Below, one piece after another: positions 1-8,569 of a DNA stretch of 64,000 bases. Position 1 is the stretch's first letter. Each line of letters opens with the position of its first letter. This DNA is from Azotobacter vinelandii CA (GTDB lineage Bacteria; Pseudomonadota; Gammaproteobacteria; Pseudomonadales; Pseudomonadaceae). Below the pieces are notes generated by a model. That model saw only the letters and a list, made by a program, of their open reading frames with translations. It was not told where the DNA came from and ran no database searches. The stretch is from the NCBI RefSeq assembly GCF_000380335.1, contig NC_021149.1, positions 496,001 to 560,000 on the forward strand. The letters are read 5' to 3'. The position numbers were made by a program, and so were the translations under genes.

Positions 1-868
1 GTTTGTAGAAGTCGCGCAGGTTGCCGTAGTAGTACTGCAGCAGCAGATCCTTGGTGGCCTTGTAGTCGGCGCCGGCGAAGTAGAACTCGTTGCTGAACTG
101 GGCCTTGCTGCCGCTGTTGGCGCCGGAGATCGACAGGCCGTAACTGTCGCTGGAGTTGCGTTCGGTGGAGTGCTCGATCTTGCCGGCGGTCAGGGTCAGG
201 TCCTTGATCTCGTTGGAGGTGATCTGCGCGCCATGGAACAGTTGCGGCAGCAGGCGGCCGTCGTTGTAGACCAGCACCGGCATCTTCGGCAGCAAGGTGC
301 CGAGGCGCGCCTCGGTCCTGGAGAAGCGCAGCTTGCCGGTCACGCCAACGCGGCCGAAGTCGGTCTTGCCCTTGCCGTTGCTTTCCAGCGGGAACATGCC
401 GCCTGGGCTGCGTTCGATGTCCGCCTTGCCGGAGCGGCCGCCGCCGTCGAGGCGAAGGGCGTGCATGGCCAGCACGTCGAGGCCGAAGCCGACCGGACCC
501 TCGGTGAAGCCGGACTTGTAGTCGAGGAAGAACGCCTGGCCCCACTCCTCGGAGCGCGGCGCGTCCTGGTTGCGGACGTCCTGGTTGATGTAGAAGTTCT
601 TGAGGCTCAGCGTGGCCTTGCTGTCCTTGATGAACTCCGCCTGGGCCATGGAAGGAATGGCCAGCACTGCCGCCAGCGCGGACAGGGCCATGCTCCGGGC
701 GAGTGGCGCCACGGTTTCGTTTTCCGAACGGATCTCGCGCGGTGCTTCCCGTCGTCGTGGGGAAACCGCCATGGCGAGGCGGATATCCGCGAGGCTGCGT
801 GCCGGGACGGTGGGGAGGGACGGATGCAGCGAAAAGCCTGGGGTCGTGTTCTTCATTGTTGTTGTCAT
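1..868 (-). CDS. OprD-family outer membrane porin, 3' end outside window
   Basis: Outer-membrane beta-barrel of the OprD type, which takes up small anionic or amino-acid-like solutes. About 289 residues are visible before the window edge; family members are usually about 420. After a long amino-terminal extension comes a signal peptide whose core reads MALSALAAVLAIPSMAQA. It is followed by the family's typical start (FIKDSKATLSLKNFYINQD) and the stretch LVYNDGRLLPQLFHGAQI. The furthest upstream start is 868; ATGs at 856 and 772 are in frame, and 772 would shorten the odd extension. The gene is collinear with the semialdehyde dehydrogenase upstream and probably belongs to the same diacid regulon, as the uptake porin. 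Substrate is inferred from context only. Confidence 0.85.
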   Translation of the reverse strand, partial: MTTTMKNTTPGFSLHPSLPTVPARSLADIRLAMAVSPRRREAPREIRSENETVAPLARSMALSALAAVLAIPSMAQAEFIKDSKATLSLKNFYINQDVRNQDAPRSEEWGQAFFLDYKSGFTEGPVGFGLDVLAMHALRLDGGGRSGKADIERSPGGMFPLESNGKGKTDFGRVGVTGKLRFSRTEARLGTLLPKMPVLVYNDGRLLPQLFHGAQITSNEIKDLTLTAGKIEHSTERNSSDSYGLSISGANSGSKAQFSNEFYFAGADYKATKDLLLQYYYGNLRDFYK

Positions 869-1059
869 CGGCGAAAGGTCGGTGAAAAAGTCGTGAAAGA
901 CCCCCTCCGCGGTCGTGGATGCGTCGGACGGAAGAGGGGGCGGTCCGGCGCTGATCGCCGGGGCCGGCGGATCAGGGGCCGGAGCGGGCGTGGGCTGGGG
1001 CGGTCATGGGCGCTTCCGGTTTCTTGTTGTCGTTGTGGGGCGGTTGGAGTTGCCTGTCG

Positions 1060-1157
1060 CCCCTCTCCCTGGCCCTCTCCCCAAGGGGAGAGGGGAGGCG
1101 GCGGTGTAGCCTTCTCCCCTCGCCCAGGTGTGGGAGTGGGGCCGGGGGAGAGGGGGG
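1060..1157. repeat. pair of GGGAGAGGG-type extragenic palindromes
   Basis: Two adjacent imperfect palindromes fill the gap between the porin and dehydrogenase genes. The first (1060-1095) pairs CCCCTCTCCC with GGGGAGAGGGG; the second (1111-1157) pairs CTTCTCCCCT with GGGGGAGAGGGG. The same motif recurs at 41106-41197 and 43590-43620, so this is a dispersed intergenic repeat family. It could act as a stem-loop between two genes of one transcript. Confidence 0.7.
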
Positions 1158-1159
1158 CT

Positions 1160-2737
1160 TTACAGCGCCTCGCGGCTCGGCTGGCCGTCGACCAGGCGCA
1201 GGATGCCCAGCGGGTTGGCGTTCTTCAGCGCGTCCGGCAGCAGTTCGTCCGGGTAGTTCTGGTAGCACAGCGGGCGCAGGAAGCGCTCGATCGCCAGCGT
1301 GCCCACCGAGCTGCCGCGGGCGTCCGAGGTGGCCGGGTAAGGGCCGCCGTGGACCATCGCATCGCACACCTCCACCCCGGTCGGGTAGCCGTTGACCAAC
1401 AGGCGCCCGGCCTTCTGCTCGAGCACCGGCACCAGGGACGCGAAGGCGGACAGGTCCGCCGGCTCGGCGATCAGGGTGGCGGTGAGCTGGCCGTGCAGGG
1501 CCGGCAGGGCGCGGACCAGTTCGGCCTGGTCGGCGACCTCGACGACCACGGTGGTCGGGCCGAAGACCTCTTCCTGCAGCAGTTCGTCGCCGTCCAGCAG
1601 CAGGGCGACGTCGGCCTGGAACAGTTGCGGCCGGGCCTGCCGGCCTTCCTGCTTCTGGCCGGCCAGGTGCCTGACCTTCGGGTGGGCGTGCAGGGCGGCG
1701 ATGCCCTGCTCGTAGCTCTTCAGGGTGCCGGCGTTGAGCATGGTCTGCGGGCCCTGTTCGGCCATGGCGGCGACGAAGACCTCCAGGAAGGCGGAGAACT
1801 GCGCCGAGCGCAGGCCGAGGATCAGCCCGGGGTTGGTGCAGAACTGCCCGCAGCCCATCGTCACCGAGGCGGTCAGCTCCTTGGCGATCTGCTCGCCGCG
1901 TTGCTCGAGCGCCTCGGGCAGCAGCAGCACCGGGTTGATGCTCGACATCTCGGCGAACACCGGGATCGGCTGCGCGCGGGCGGCGGCCATGTCGCAGAGG
2001 GCGCGGCCGCCCTTGAGCGAGCCGGTGAAGCCGACCGCCTGGATCGCCGGGTGCTTGACCAGCGCCTCGCCGACGCCGTTGCCGTAGATCATGTTGAACA
2101 CCCCGGCGGGCATGCCGGTCTTCCCGGCGGCGCGGACGATGGCGTCGGCGACGCACTCGGCGGTGGCCATGTGGCCGCTGTGCGCCTTGAACACCACCGG
2201 GCAGCCGGCGGCGAGGGCGGCGGCGGTGTCGCCGCCGGCGGTGGAAAAGGCCAGCGGGAAGTTGGAGGCGCCGAACACGGCGACCGGGCCGAGGCCGATG
2301 CGGCACTGGCGCAGGTCGACGCGCGGCAGCGGCTGACGCTCGGGCAGGGCGCGGTCGATGCGCGCGCCGTGGAAGTCGCCGCGGCGCAGGAGCTGGGCGA
2401 ACAGGCGCATCTGGTTGCTGGTGCGGCCGCGCTCGCCCTGGATGCGCGCGGCGGGCAGGGCGGTCTCGCGGCCGACCAGGGCGACGAAGTCGTCGCCGAG
2501 GGCGTCGAGTTCGGCGGCGATGGCGTCGAGGAAGTCGGCGCGGCGGGCGGCGGGCAGGGCGCGGTAGGTCGGGTAGGCGGTGGCGGCGGCCTCGGCGGCG
2601 GCGTTCACCTCGGCGGGGGTGGCCTGGTAGAAGTCATAGGATAACTTTTCGCCGGTGCTGGCGTCGACGCTGTGGACGCGGATGTCGCCCGCGTTGCTGC
2701 GGGTTCCCGCGATGTAGTTCTTGCCTTCGATCCGCAT
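1160..2737 (-). CDS. 2-oxoglutarate (2,5-dioxopentanoate) semialdehyde dehydrogenase
   Basis: NAD(P)-dependent aldehyde dehydrogenase, 525 residues, the usual length of the ketoglutarate semialdehyde dehydrogenase group. It would oxidise 2,5-dioxopentanoate to 2-oxoglutarate, the last step of galactarate breakdown. The catalytic cysteine lies in GCGQFCTNPG at about residue 299, and the general-base glutamate in FAEMSS at about 263. The start at 2737 is preceded by AGAGGAG at good spacing and gives the family's MRIEGKNYIAG opening. It is transcribed divergently from the GntR regulator, with operator-like sites between them. Function follows from both family and neighbours. Confidence 0.9.
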   Translation of the reverse strand: MRIEGKNYIAGTRSNAGDIRVHSVDASTGEKLSYDFYQATPAEVNAAAEAAATAYPTYRALPAARRADFLDAIAAELDALGDDFVALVGRETALPAARIQGERGRTSNQMRLFAQLLRRGDFHGARIDRALPERQPLPRVDLRQCRIGLGPVAVFGASNFPLAFSTAGGDTAAALAAGCPVVFKAHSGHMATAECVADAIVRAAGKTGMPAGVFNMIYGNGVGEALVKHPAIQAVGFTGSLKGGRALCDMAAARAQPIPVFAEMSSINPVLLLPEALEQRGEQIAKELTASVTMGCGQFCTNPGLILGLRSAQFSAFLEVFVAAMAEQGPQTMLNAGTLKSYEQGIAALHAHPKVRHLAGQKQEGRQARPQLFQADVALLLDGDELLQEEVFGPTTVVVEVADQAELVRALPALHGQLTATLIAEPADLSAFASLVPVLEQKAGRLLVNGYPTGVEVCDAMVHGGPYPATSDARGSSVGTLAIERFLRPLCYQNYPDELLPDALKNANPLGILRLVDGQPSREAL

Positions 2738-3054
2738 TGCTTCAACTCCTCTGGCGATAAGGGGGTCGCGGTTGTTGACGGACTGTCCGGGCGAGCGCCC
2801 GGCCGGGGAATCGGCAGGAACTGTACCTCTTCGAATGTTGAATGTCATCATATGACTTGATCGGTTATCGCATCTATCGGCCGGGTGGTCCGTTGGCGAG
2901 GCGTGCGTGGCCGGACTGCTTCCTGCTGCGAAGAGCGGCGGCAGGCATGCCGGCAGCACAGGTCTTCGACGCCGTTTTCGAAAACGGGACACTATTGTCG
3001 TACGACTTGGGCGTATGATGACATCTCCGGAACACAGTCGAACCGAGCATCGAA
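2738..3054. promoter_or_regulatory. divergent promoter region with GntR-type operator candidates
   Basis: This 317-nt gap separates the divergent dehydrogenase and gntR genes. It holds ATCATATGAC at 2847-2856, inside the longer GTCATCATATGAC, and a perfect palindrome GTCGTACGAC at 2997-3006. A further GTATGATGAC lies at 3013-3022 and is the reverse complement of GTCATCATAC. A related site occurs before kdgD (4359-4368). Repetition of one motif in front of each transcript of the locus supports control by the adjacent GntR protein. Confidence 0.6.
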
Positions 3055-3813
3055 ATGAGCAACGAAAGCACACTACCGCGCCCGCGCCGCAAGAGCCGCA
3101 GCCTTGCCCAGGATCTGGTGGCCGAACTGACCCGGCAGATCCGCGAAGGGCAGATCAAGTGCGGCGAGAAGCTGCCCACCGAGTCGGAAATCATGGAGGC
3201 CCACGGGGTCAGCCGCACCGTGGTGCGCGAGGCCATCTCGCGCCTGCAGGCTTCCGGCACGGTCGAGACGCGCCACGGCATCGGCACCTTCGTGCTGGAT
3301 ACGCCGAGTTCCAGCGGTTTTCGCATCGACCCGGCGACCATCGTCACCCTGCGCGATGTGATGGCGATCCTCGAACTGCGCGTCAGTCTCGAAGTGGAGT
3401 GCGCCGGCCTGGCCGCCCGCCGGCGCAGCGCCGAGCAACTGGCCGCCATGCGCGCGGCGCTGGACGCCTTCAATCGCGCCGGGCATGCCAGCGACGCGGT
3501 GGCCGGCGACTTCCAGTTCCACCTGCAGATCGCCATGGCCACCGGCAATCGCTATTTCACCGACATCATGGGGCACTTCGGCACCAGCATCATCCCGCGC
3601 ACCCGGCTGGATTCGGCGCATATCGCCCGCGCCGACCAGCAGCAGTACCACGCACGGTTGTGTCGCGAGCACGAGGAAATCTACGCGGCCATCGCCCGCC
3701 AGGATGCCGACGCGGCGCGCGCCGCCATGCGCCTGCACCTGACCAACAGCCGCGAGCGGCTACGCCAGGCCCACGAGGAAGCCGAATCCCGGCAGACCGA
3801 CTCCACGTCCTAG
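3055..3813 (+). CDS. GntR-family regulator, FadR/FCD subgroup
   Basis: DNA-binding repressor or activator of 252 residues. The winged helix-turn-helix spans about residues 16-85 (LPTESEIMEAHGVSRTVVRE, then TVETRHGIGTFV). An FCD ligand-binding domain follows (about 100-235), with the usual metal-binding Asp/His positions in DFQFHLQIA and HEEIYAAI. Regulators of this kind next to sugar-acid genes normally sense a pathway diacid or intermediate, and are released from or rearranged on a short palindrome. The position between the divergent dehydrogenase and the kdgD operon fits a local pathway regulator. No strong ribosome site is visible at the chosen start. The exact inducer cannot be read from sequence. 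Confidence 0.9.
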   Translation: MSNESTLPRPRRKSRSLAQDLVAELTRQIREGQIKCGEKLPTESEIMEAHGVSRTVVREAISRLQASGTVETRHGIGTFVLDTPSSSGFRIDPATIVTLRDVMAILELRVSLEVECAGLAARRRSAEQLAAMRAALDAFNRAGHASDAVAGDFQFHLQIAMATGNRYFTDIMGHFGTSIIPRTRLDSAHIARADQQQYHARLCREHEEIYAAIARQDADAARAAMRLHLTNSRERLRQAHEEAESRQTDSTS

Positions 3814-3900
3814 CCGTCCGCTCCGCGAATTGCGGCCCGCACCGGGCGGGCCATGGCCTGCATGGCTGTATGGCCACTCCGGCCTTTCCTGGCGATCATC

Positions 3901-4016
3901 CTTCATTCCTTCATTCCTTCATTCCTTCATTCCTTCATTCCTTCATTCCTTCATTCCTTCATTCCTTCATTCCTTCATTCCTTCATTCCTTCATTCCTTC
4001 ATTCCTTCATTCCTTC
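3901..4016 (+). repeat. tandem repeat, unit CTTCATTC, 14.5 perfect copies
   Basis: Fourteen exact copies of the 8-nt unit CTTCATTC run without interruption from 3901 to 4012, followed by a half copy. The unit is not a multiple of three and lies outside any gene. Copy number at such tracts often changes by polymerase slippage. It lies between the regulator gene and the kdgD promoter. Confidence 0.97.
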
Positions 4017-4358
4017 CCGTGACCGTGCGGCATGTCCGTCCGGTTGTCCGCCGTCCTTTCCCGTCCCGTCGTGTCGGCTGCTCGTCTCCGAGGCGATTCT
4101 TGCCATACCGGCACCTCCGGCGGTGCGCAAGGCTTCATGGCGATCGCCGCGATCGCCGTACTTTTCCGATAAAGATACGATGACAGTTTTTGGTGGGAAG
4201 ACGCCTCGGTCGAGTCGCCGATTGCTGCGTGATATTCGATAATATTTTTTATATTCAATAAGTTATGTTTTTAGTTGAGGATGCTGCGCAGCACCTTGCG
4301 CTCGGATGAGAGGGTGTTTGGAACGAAAAGTCTTCGCAAGAGGGTGGCTTTTGCCAAA

Positions 4359-4376
4359 GTCATACGATAACGTATT
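4359..4376 (+). promoter_or_regulatory. operator candidate upstream of kdgD
   Basis: GTCATACGAT at 4359-4368 differs from the perfect palindrome before gntR at two positions. It also overlaps an inverted repeat ATACG-ATAA-CGTAT (4362-4375). It lies 60 nt before the kdgD start. Confidence 0.5.
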
Positions 4377-4428
4377 TCAAGTCCGGTCGCCGACCGGCTC
4401 CTTCACCTCCCATGCAGGGTGCCCGAAC

Positions 4429-5340
4429 ATGACGCCACAAGAACTCAAGTCCATCCTTTCCTCCGGGCTGCTGTCCTTCCCGGTCACCGATTTCGATGCC
4501 GCCGGCGATTTCGACGCCGAGTCCTACGCCCGCCGCCTGGAATGGCTGGCGCCCTACGGCGCCAGTGCGCTGTTCGCCGCCGGCGGCACCGGCGAGTTCT
4601 TCTCGCTGGGCCTCGACGAATACCCGCGGATCATCAAGACCGCGGTCGACACCTGCGCCGGCAGCGTGCCGATCCTCGCCGGCGTCGGCGGCCCGACCCG
4701 CCAGGCCATCCACATGGCCCAGGAGGCCGAGCGGCTCGGCGCCAAGGGCCTGCTGCTGCTGCCGCACTACCTGACCGAGGCCAGCCAGGAGGGCGTCGCC
4801 GCGCATGTCGAGGCGGTCTGCAGGGCGGTGAAGATCGGCGTGGTGGTCTACAACCGCAACGTCTGCCGGCTGACCCCGGCGCTGCTCGAACAACTGGCCG
4901 AGCGTTGCCCGAACCTGGTCGGCTACAAGGACGGCCTTGGCGAGATCGAGCTGATGGTGTCGGTCCGCCACCGCCTGGGCGAGCGCTTCGCCTACCTCGG
5001 CGGCCTGCCGACCGCCGAGGTCTACGCCGCGGCCTACAAGGCGCTGGGCGTGCCGGTCTACTCCTCGGCGGTGTTCAACTTCATCCCGCGCACGGCGATG
5101 GAGTTCTACAAGGCGGTGGCCGCCGACGACCAGGTCACCGTGGGCCGGCTGATCGACGACTTCTTCCTGCCGCTGCTGGAGATCCGCAACCGCCGCGCCG
5201 GTTATGCGGTGAGCATCGTCAAGGCCGGGGTGAGGGTGATCGGCCACGACGCCGGTCCGGTGCGCGCGCCGCTGACCGACCTGCTGCCGGACGAGTACGA
5301 GCGTCTCGCCGCGCTGATCAGGAAGCTCGGCCCGCAGTGA
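4429..5340 (+). CDS. kdgD: 5-dehydro-4-deoxyglucarate dehydratase
   Basis: Class I aldolase-fold enzyme (dihydrodipicolinate synthase family) that dehydrates and decarboxylates 5-dehydro-4-deoxyglucarate to 2,5-dioxopentanoate. From the start at 4429 it is 303 residues, the standard length. The Schiff-base lysine sits in GYKDGLGE at about residue 167 and the partner tyrosine in VVYNRN at about 140. The pocket motif GGTGEFF is at about 51-57. The [20 protein letters not shown] opening is typical; an in-frame extension to 4306 is not, and lacks a ribosome site. It links galactarate dehydratase downstream to the divergent semialdehyde dehydrogenase. Confidence 0.93.
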   Translation: MTPQELKSILSSGLLSFPVTDFDAAGDFDAESYARRLEWLAPYGASALFAAGGTGEFFSLGLDEYPRIIKTAVDTCAGSVPILAGVGGPTRQAIHMAQEAERLGAKGLLLLPHYLTEASQEGVAAHVEAVCRAVKIGVVVYNRNVCRLTPALLEQLAERCPNLVGYKDGLGEIELMVSVRHRLGERFAYLGGLPTAEVYAAAYKALGVPVYSSAVFNFIPRTAMEFYKAVAADDQVTVGRLIDDFFLPLLEIRNRRAGYAVSIVKAGVRVIGHDAGPVRAPLTDLLPDEYERLAALIRKLGPQ

Positions 5341-5346
5341 TGTCGC

Positions 5347-5381
5347 CCCGCCTGCGGAGCGGCGAGCGAGCCACAGGCGGG
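5347..5381. other. stem-loop between kdgD and the transporter
   Basis: CCCGCCTG (5347-5354) pairs with CAGGCGGG (5374-5381) just after the kdgD stop. No U-tract follows, so it is more likely an RNA-stabilising or attenuating stem in a polycistronic transcript than a full terminator. The rest of the 232-nt gap shows no gene. Confidence 0.5.
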
Positions 5382-5572
5382 CAGTCTTACCGGCCATCCC
5401 GACACCCTGGCAACCGAGGACCTTTCATGTATCCATCCAGGATCGCCATGCCCCGACGTATCCGTGCAGTGGTATCGGCGGGAGGTGGGTGACCGGCCGC
5501 TCGTGAACCCGTTGCCCTGCGCCGCCAGGGCCACTCCACGCAACAACAGAACAATTCGTGGAAGCCAACGCC

Positions 5573-6964
5573 ATGCAAGCCATCAAGCAAACCCGCGTGC
5601 GTTACCTGATTCTGCTCATGCTGTTTCTGGTGACGACGATCAACTACGCCGACCGCGCCACCATCTCCATCGCCGGCTCTTCCCTGCAGAAGGACCTCGG
5701 CATCGACGCCGTGACCCTCGGCTACATTTTCTCCGCCTTCGGCTGGGCCTACGTGCTGGGGCAGATTCCCGGTGGCTGGCTGCTCGACCGCTTCGGCTCC
5801 AAGCGCGTCTATGCGGTGAGCATCTTCACCTGGTCGCTGTTCACCCTGCTGCAGGGCTTCGTCGGCGGCATGCCGGTGGCCTGGGCGGTGACCACCATGT
5901 TCATGCTGCGCTTTCTGGTCGGTTTCGCCGAGGCGCCGTCGTTCCCCGGCAATGCGCGCATCGTCGCCGCCTGGTTCCCCACCGCCGAGCGCGGCACGGC
6001 CTCGGCGGTGTTCAACTCCGCGCAGTATTTCGCCACCGCGCTGTTCGCTCCGTTGATGGGCTGGATCGTCCACAAGTTCGGCTGGGAGCACGTGTTCGTC
6101 ATGATGGGCGCGCTGGGCATCGTCTTCTCCGGGGTCTGGCTGAAGACCATCTACAACCCCAAGGAGCACCCGCGCATCAACCGCGTCGAGCTGGAGCACA
6201 TCGAGCAGAACGGCGGCCTGGTCGATATGGACAGCGCCCGCAAGCCGGGCAGCCAGGGGCCGCGCTGGGACTACATCCGCCAGTTGCTGACCAATCGCAT
6301 GCTGGTCGGCGTCTACCTCGGCCAGTACTGCATCAACGGCATCACCTACTTCTTCCTCACCTGGTTCCCGGTGTACCTGGTGCAGGAGCGCGGCATGTCG
6401 ATCCTCAAGGCCGGCTTCATCGCCTCGCTGCCGGCGCTCTGCGGCTTCATCGGCGGCGTGCTCGGCGGGGTGATTTCCGATTGGCTGCTGCGTCGCGGCC
6501 ACTCGCTGACCCTGGCGCGCAAGCTGCCCATCGTCACCGGCCTGCTGCTCTCCACCAGCATGGTGTTCTGCAACTACATCCAGGCGGAGTGGATGGTGGT
6601 CGGCTTCATGACCCTGGCGTTCTTCGGCAAGGGCCTCGGCGCGCTGGGCTGGGCGGTGGTGGCGGACACCTCGCCGAAGCAGATCGCCGGCCTCTCGGGC
6701 GGGCTGTTCAACACCTTCGGCAATATCGCCTCGATCACTACGCCGATCGTCATCGGCTACATCATCAGCGCCACCGGCTCCTTCAAGTGGGCGCTGGTGT
6801 ACGTCGGCGCCAACGCGCTGGTGGCGGTGTTCAGCTACCTGGTGATCGTCGGCCGCATCCAGCGCGTCGAACTCAGGGACGGCCCGACCCAGGGCGGTTC
6901 GGCCCACCGGGAGGAGGCCCCGGCCGCTCCACTCGGTTCCCAGGGCAGCGCGGCGTCCGCCTGA
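5573..6964 (+). CDS. MFS sugar-diacid transporter, GudP-like
   Basis: Inner-membrane symporter of the anion:cation symporter (glucarate/galactarate/hexuronate) branch of the major facilitator superfamily, about 463 residues with about 12 membrane segments. It opens with MQAIKQTRVRYLILLMLFLV and the conserved TINYADRATISIAG. The loop after helix 2 reads GGWLLDRFGSKR, the MFS signature. Start 5573 is preferred because GGAAG lies eight bases upstream; a GTG at 5558 is possible. The start of garD follows 22 nt after the stop, so the two are co-transcribed. Galactarate is the likely cargo from context; glucarate cannot be excluded. Confidence 0.88.
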   Translation: MQAIKQTRVRYLILLMLFLVTTINYADRATISIAGSSLQKDLGIDAVTLGYIFSAFGWAYVLGQIPGGWLLDRFGSKRVYAVSIFTWSLFTLLQGFVGGMPVAWAVTTMFMLRFLVGFAEAPSFPGNARIVAAWFPTAERGTASAVFNSAQYFATALFAPLMGWIVHKFGWEHVFVMMGALGIVFSGVWLKTIYNPKEHPRINRVELEHIEQNGGLVDMDSARKPGSQGPRWDYIRQLLTNRMLVGVYLGQYCINGITYFFLTWFPVYLVQERGMSILKAGFIASLPALCGFIGGVLGGVISDWLLRRGHSLTLARKLPIVTGLLLSTSMVFCNYIQAEWMVVGFMTLAFFGKGLGALGWAVVADTSPKQIAGLSGGLFNTFGNIASITTPIVIGYIISATGSFKWALVYVGANALVAVFSYLVIVGRIQRVELRDGPTQGGSAHREEAPAAPLGSQGSAASA

Positions 6965-6985
6965 AATCTGTACGAGGATAGTGTC

Positions 6986-8539
6986 ATGTTGATCGAACAT
7001 CAGGACTCGCCGCGCTACATCCGCCTGCACGCGGACGACAACGTCGGCGTGGTGGTCAACGACCAGGGCGTGGCGGCCGGCAGCCGCTTCGCCGACGGTC
7101 TCGCGGCGGCCGAGCACATCCCGCAGAGCCACAAGGTGGCGCTGGCGGACCTCGCCGAAGGCGCCGAGGTGGTGCGCTACGGCCAGGTCATCGGCTACGC
7201 CCTGCAGCCGATTCCCCGCGGCAGTTGGGTGACCGAGGCGCACCTGCGCATGCCCGAGCCGCCGGCGCTGGACAGCCTGCCGCGGGCGACCCAGGCCGTC
7301 GCGCCGGTGGAGCCGTTGGAAGGCTTCACCTTCGAGGGCTTCCGCAACCCCGACGGCAGCGTCGGCACGCGCAACCTGCTCGGCGTCAGCACCACCGTGC
7401 AGTGCGTGGCCGGGGTGCTCGAGCACTGCGTCGAGCGGGCGCGCAAGGAACTGCTGCCGAAATATCCCAACGTCGACGACGTGATCGCCCTGAGCCATAG
7501 CTACGGCTGCGGCGTGGCGATCAACGCGCCGGACGCGGTGATCCCGATCCGCACCCTGTTCAACCTGGCCCGCAACCCCAACCTCGGCGGCCAGGCGCTG
7601 GTCATCGGCCTCGGTTGCGAGAAGCTGCAGCCGGTCCAGCTGATGCCGGGCGACGCGCTGACCAGCGGGATGAGCGAGCCGCAGTGGCTGTACCGCCTGC
7701 AGGAGTCGGGCAACGGCTTCGCCGGGATGGTCGGGCAGATCCTCGGCCTGATCGAGGCGCGCCTCGAGGTGCTCGACGCGCGGCGCCGCGAGACCTGCCC
7801 GGCCTCCGAGCTGGTGGTCGGCATGCAGTGCGGCGGCAGCGACGCCTTCTCCGGGATCACCGCCAACCCGGCGCTGGGCGTCACCGCGGACCTCCTGGTG
7901 CGCGCCGGCGCCACCGTGATGTTCTCGGAGAACACCGAGGTGCGCGACGGCATCCACCTGCTCACCCCGCGGGCGGCTACGCCCGAGGTGGCCGACGCGC
8001 TGATCCGCGAGATGGACTGGTACGACCGCTACCTGGCGCGGGGGATGGCCGACCGCAGCGCCAACACCACTCCCGGCAACAAGAAGGGCGGGTTGAACAA
8101 CATCGTCGAGAAAGCCATGGGCTCGATCGCCAAGTCCGGCTCCAGCCCGATCGCCGGCGTGGTCCCGCCGGGCGAGAAGGTCCGGGGCAAGGGCCTGCAG
8201 TTCTGCGCCACCCCGGCCAGCGACTTCATCTGCGGCACCCTGCAACTGGCCGCCGGAATGAACCTGCACGTCTTCACCACCGGGCGCGGCACCCCCTACG
8301 GCCTGGCGATGGTGCCGGTGATCAAGGTGGCCACCCGCAGCGAGCTGGCCGAGCGCTGGCCGGACCTGATCGACGTGGACGCCGGAAGGGTGACCTCGGG
8401 GCGGCTGTCGCTGGAGGAACTGGGCGGGGAGATCTTCCGGCTCTACCTGGACGTGGCCAGCGGCCGCACGCGGACCTGGGCCGAGCGGCATCGCCTGCAC
8501 AACGATCTGGTGCTGTTCAATCCGGCGCCGGTAACCTGA
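6986..8539 (+). CDS. garD: galactarate dehydratase
   Basis: UxaA/GarD-family dehydratase, 517 residues, converting galactarate to 5-dehydro-4-deoxy-D-glucarate. An amino-terminal SAF-like domain (about 1-95; [18 protein letters not shown]) precedes the catalytic part. Conserved stretches are [45 protein letters not shown] and [11 protein letters not shown], with cysteines and histidines expected for the metal site. No glucarate dehydratase (GudD) is present in the window, which points to galactarate as the entry substrate. A ribosome site (ACGAGGATAG) precedes the start. Confidence 0.93.
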   Translation: MLIEHQDSPRYIRLHADDNVGVVVNDQGVAAGSRFADGLAAAEHIPQSHKVALADLAEGAEVVRYGQVIGYALQPIPRGSWVTEAHLRMPEPPALDSLPRATQAVAPVEPLEGFTFEGFRNPDGSVGTRNLLGVSTTVQCVAGVLEHCVERARKELLPKYPNVDDVIALSHSYGCGVAINAPDAVIPIRTLFNLARNPNLGGQALVIGLGCEKLQPVQLMPGDALTSGMSEPQWLYRLQESGNGFAGMVGQILGLIEARLEVLDARRRETCPASELVVGMQCGGSDAFSGITANPALGVTADLLVRAGATVMFSENTEVRDGIHLLTPRAATPEVADALIREMDWYDRYLARGMADRSANTTPGNKKGGLNNIVEKAMGSIAKSGSSPIAGVVPPGEKVRGKGLQFCATPASDFICGTLQLAAGMNLHVFTTGRGTPYGLAMVPVIKVATRSELAERWPDLIDVDAGRVTSGRLSLEELGGEIFRLYLDVASGRTRTWAERHRLHNDLVLFNPAPVT

Positions 8540-8569
8540 GGCCGGATCAATCCAGTCGAGGAGTTTTCG

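Larger units (their letters stand above)
3814..4428. other. long gap between gntR and kdgD: tandem repeat, AT-rich tract, operator
   Basis: No gene is supported in these 615 nt. From 5' to 3' the gap holds the tail of gntR, an 8-bp tandem repeat (3901-4016), GC-mixed sequence, a strikingly AT-rich tract (about 4225-4280), and the kdgD operator candidate at 4359. Frames open across the tandem repeat encode only a repeated HSFIPSFL-like peptide, an artefact of the 8-bp unit. Confidence 0.7.

Noticed and set aside
170-2644. Very long plus-strand open frame opposite the porin and dehydrogenase genes
   Set aside because: Shadow of real minus-strand genes in GC-rich DNA; low-complexity Ala/Gly/Arg composition and no family motif.
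3853-4242. Frames encoding a repeated HSFIPSFL peptide
   Set aside because: Product of the 8-bp tandem repeat read in all frames; no start context or codon bias.
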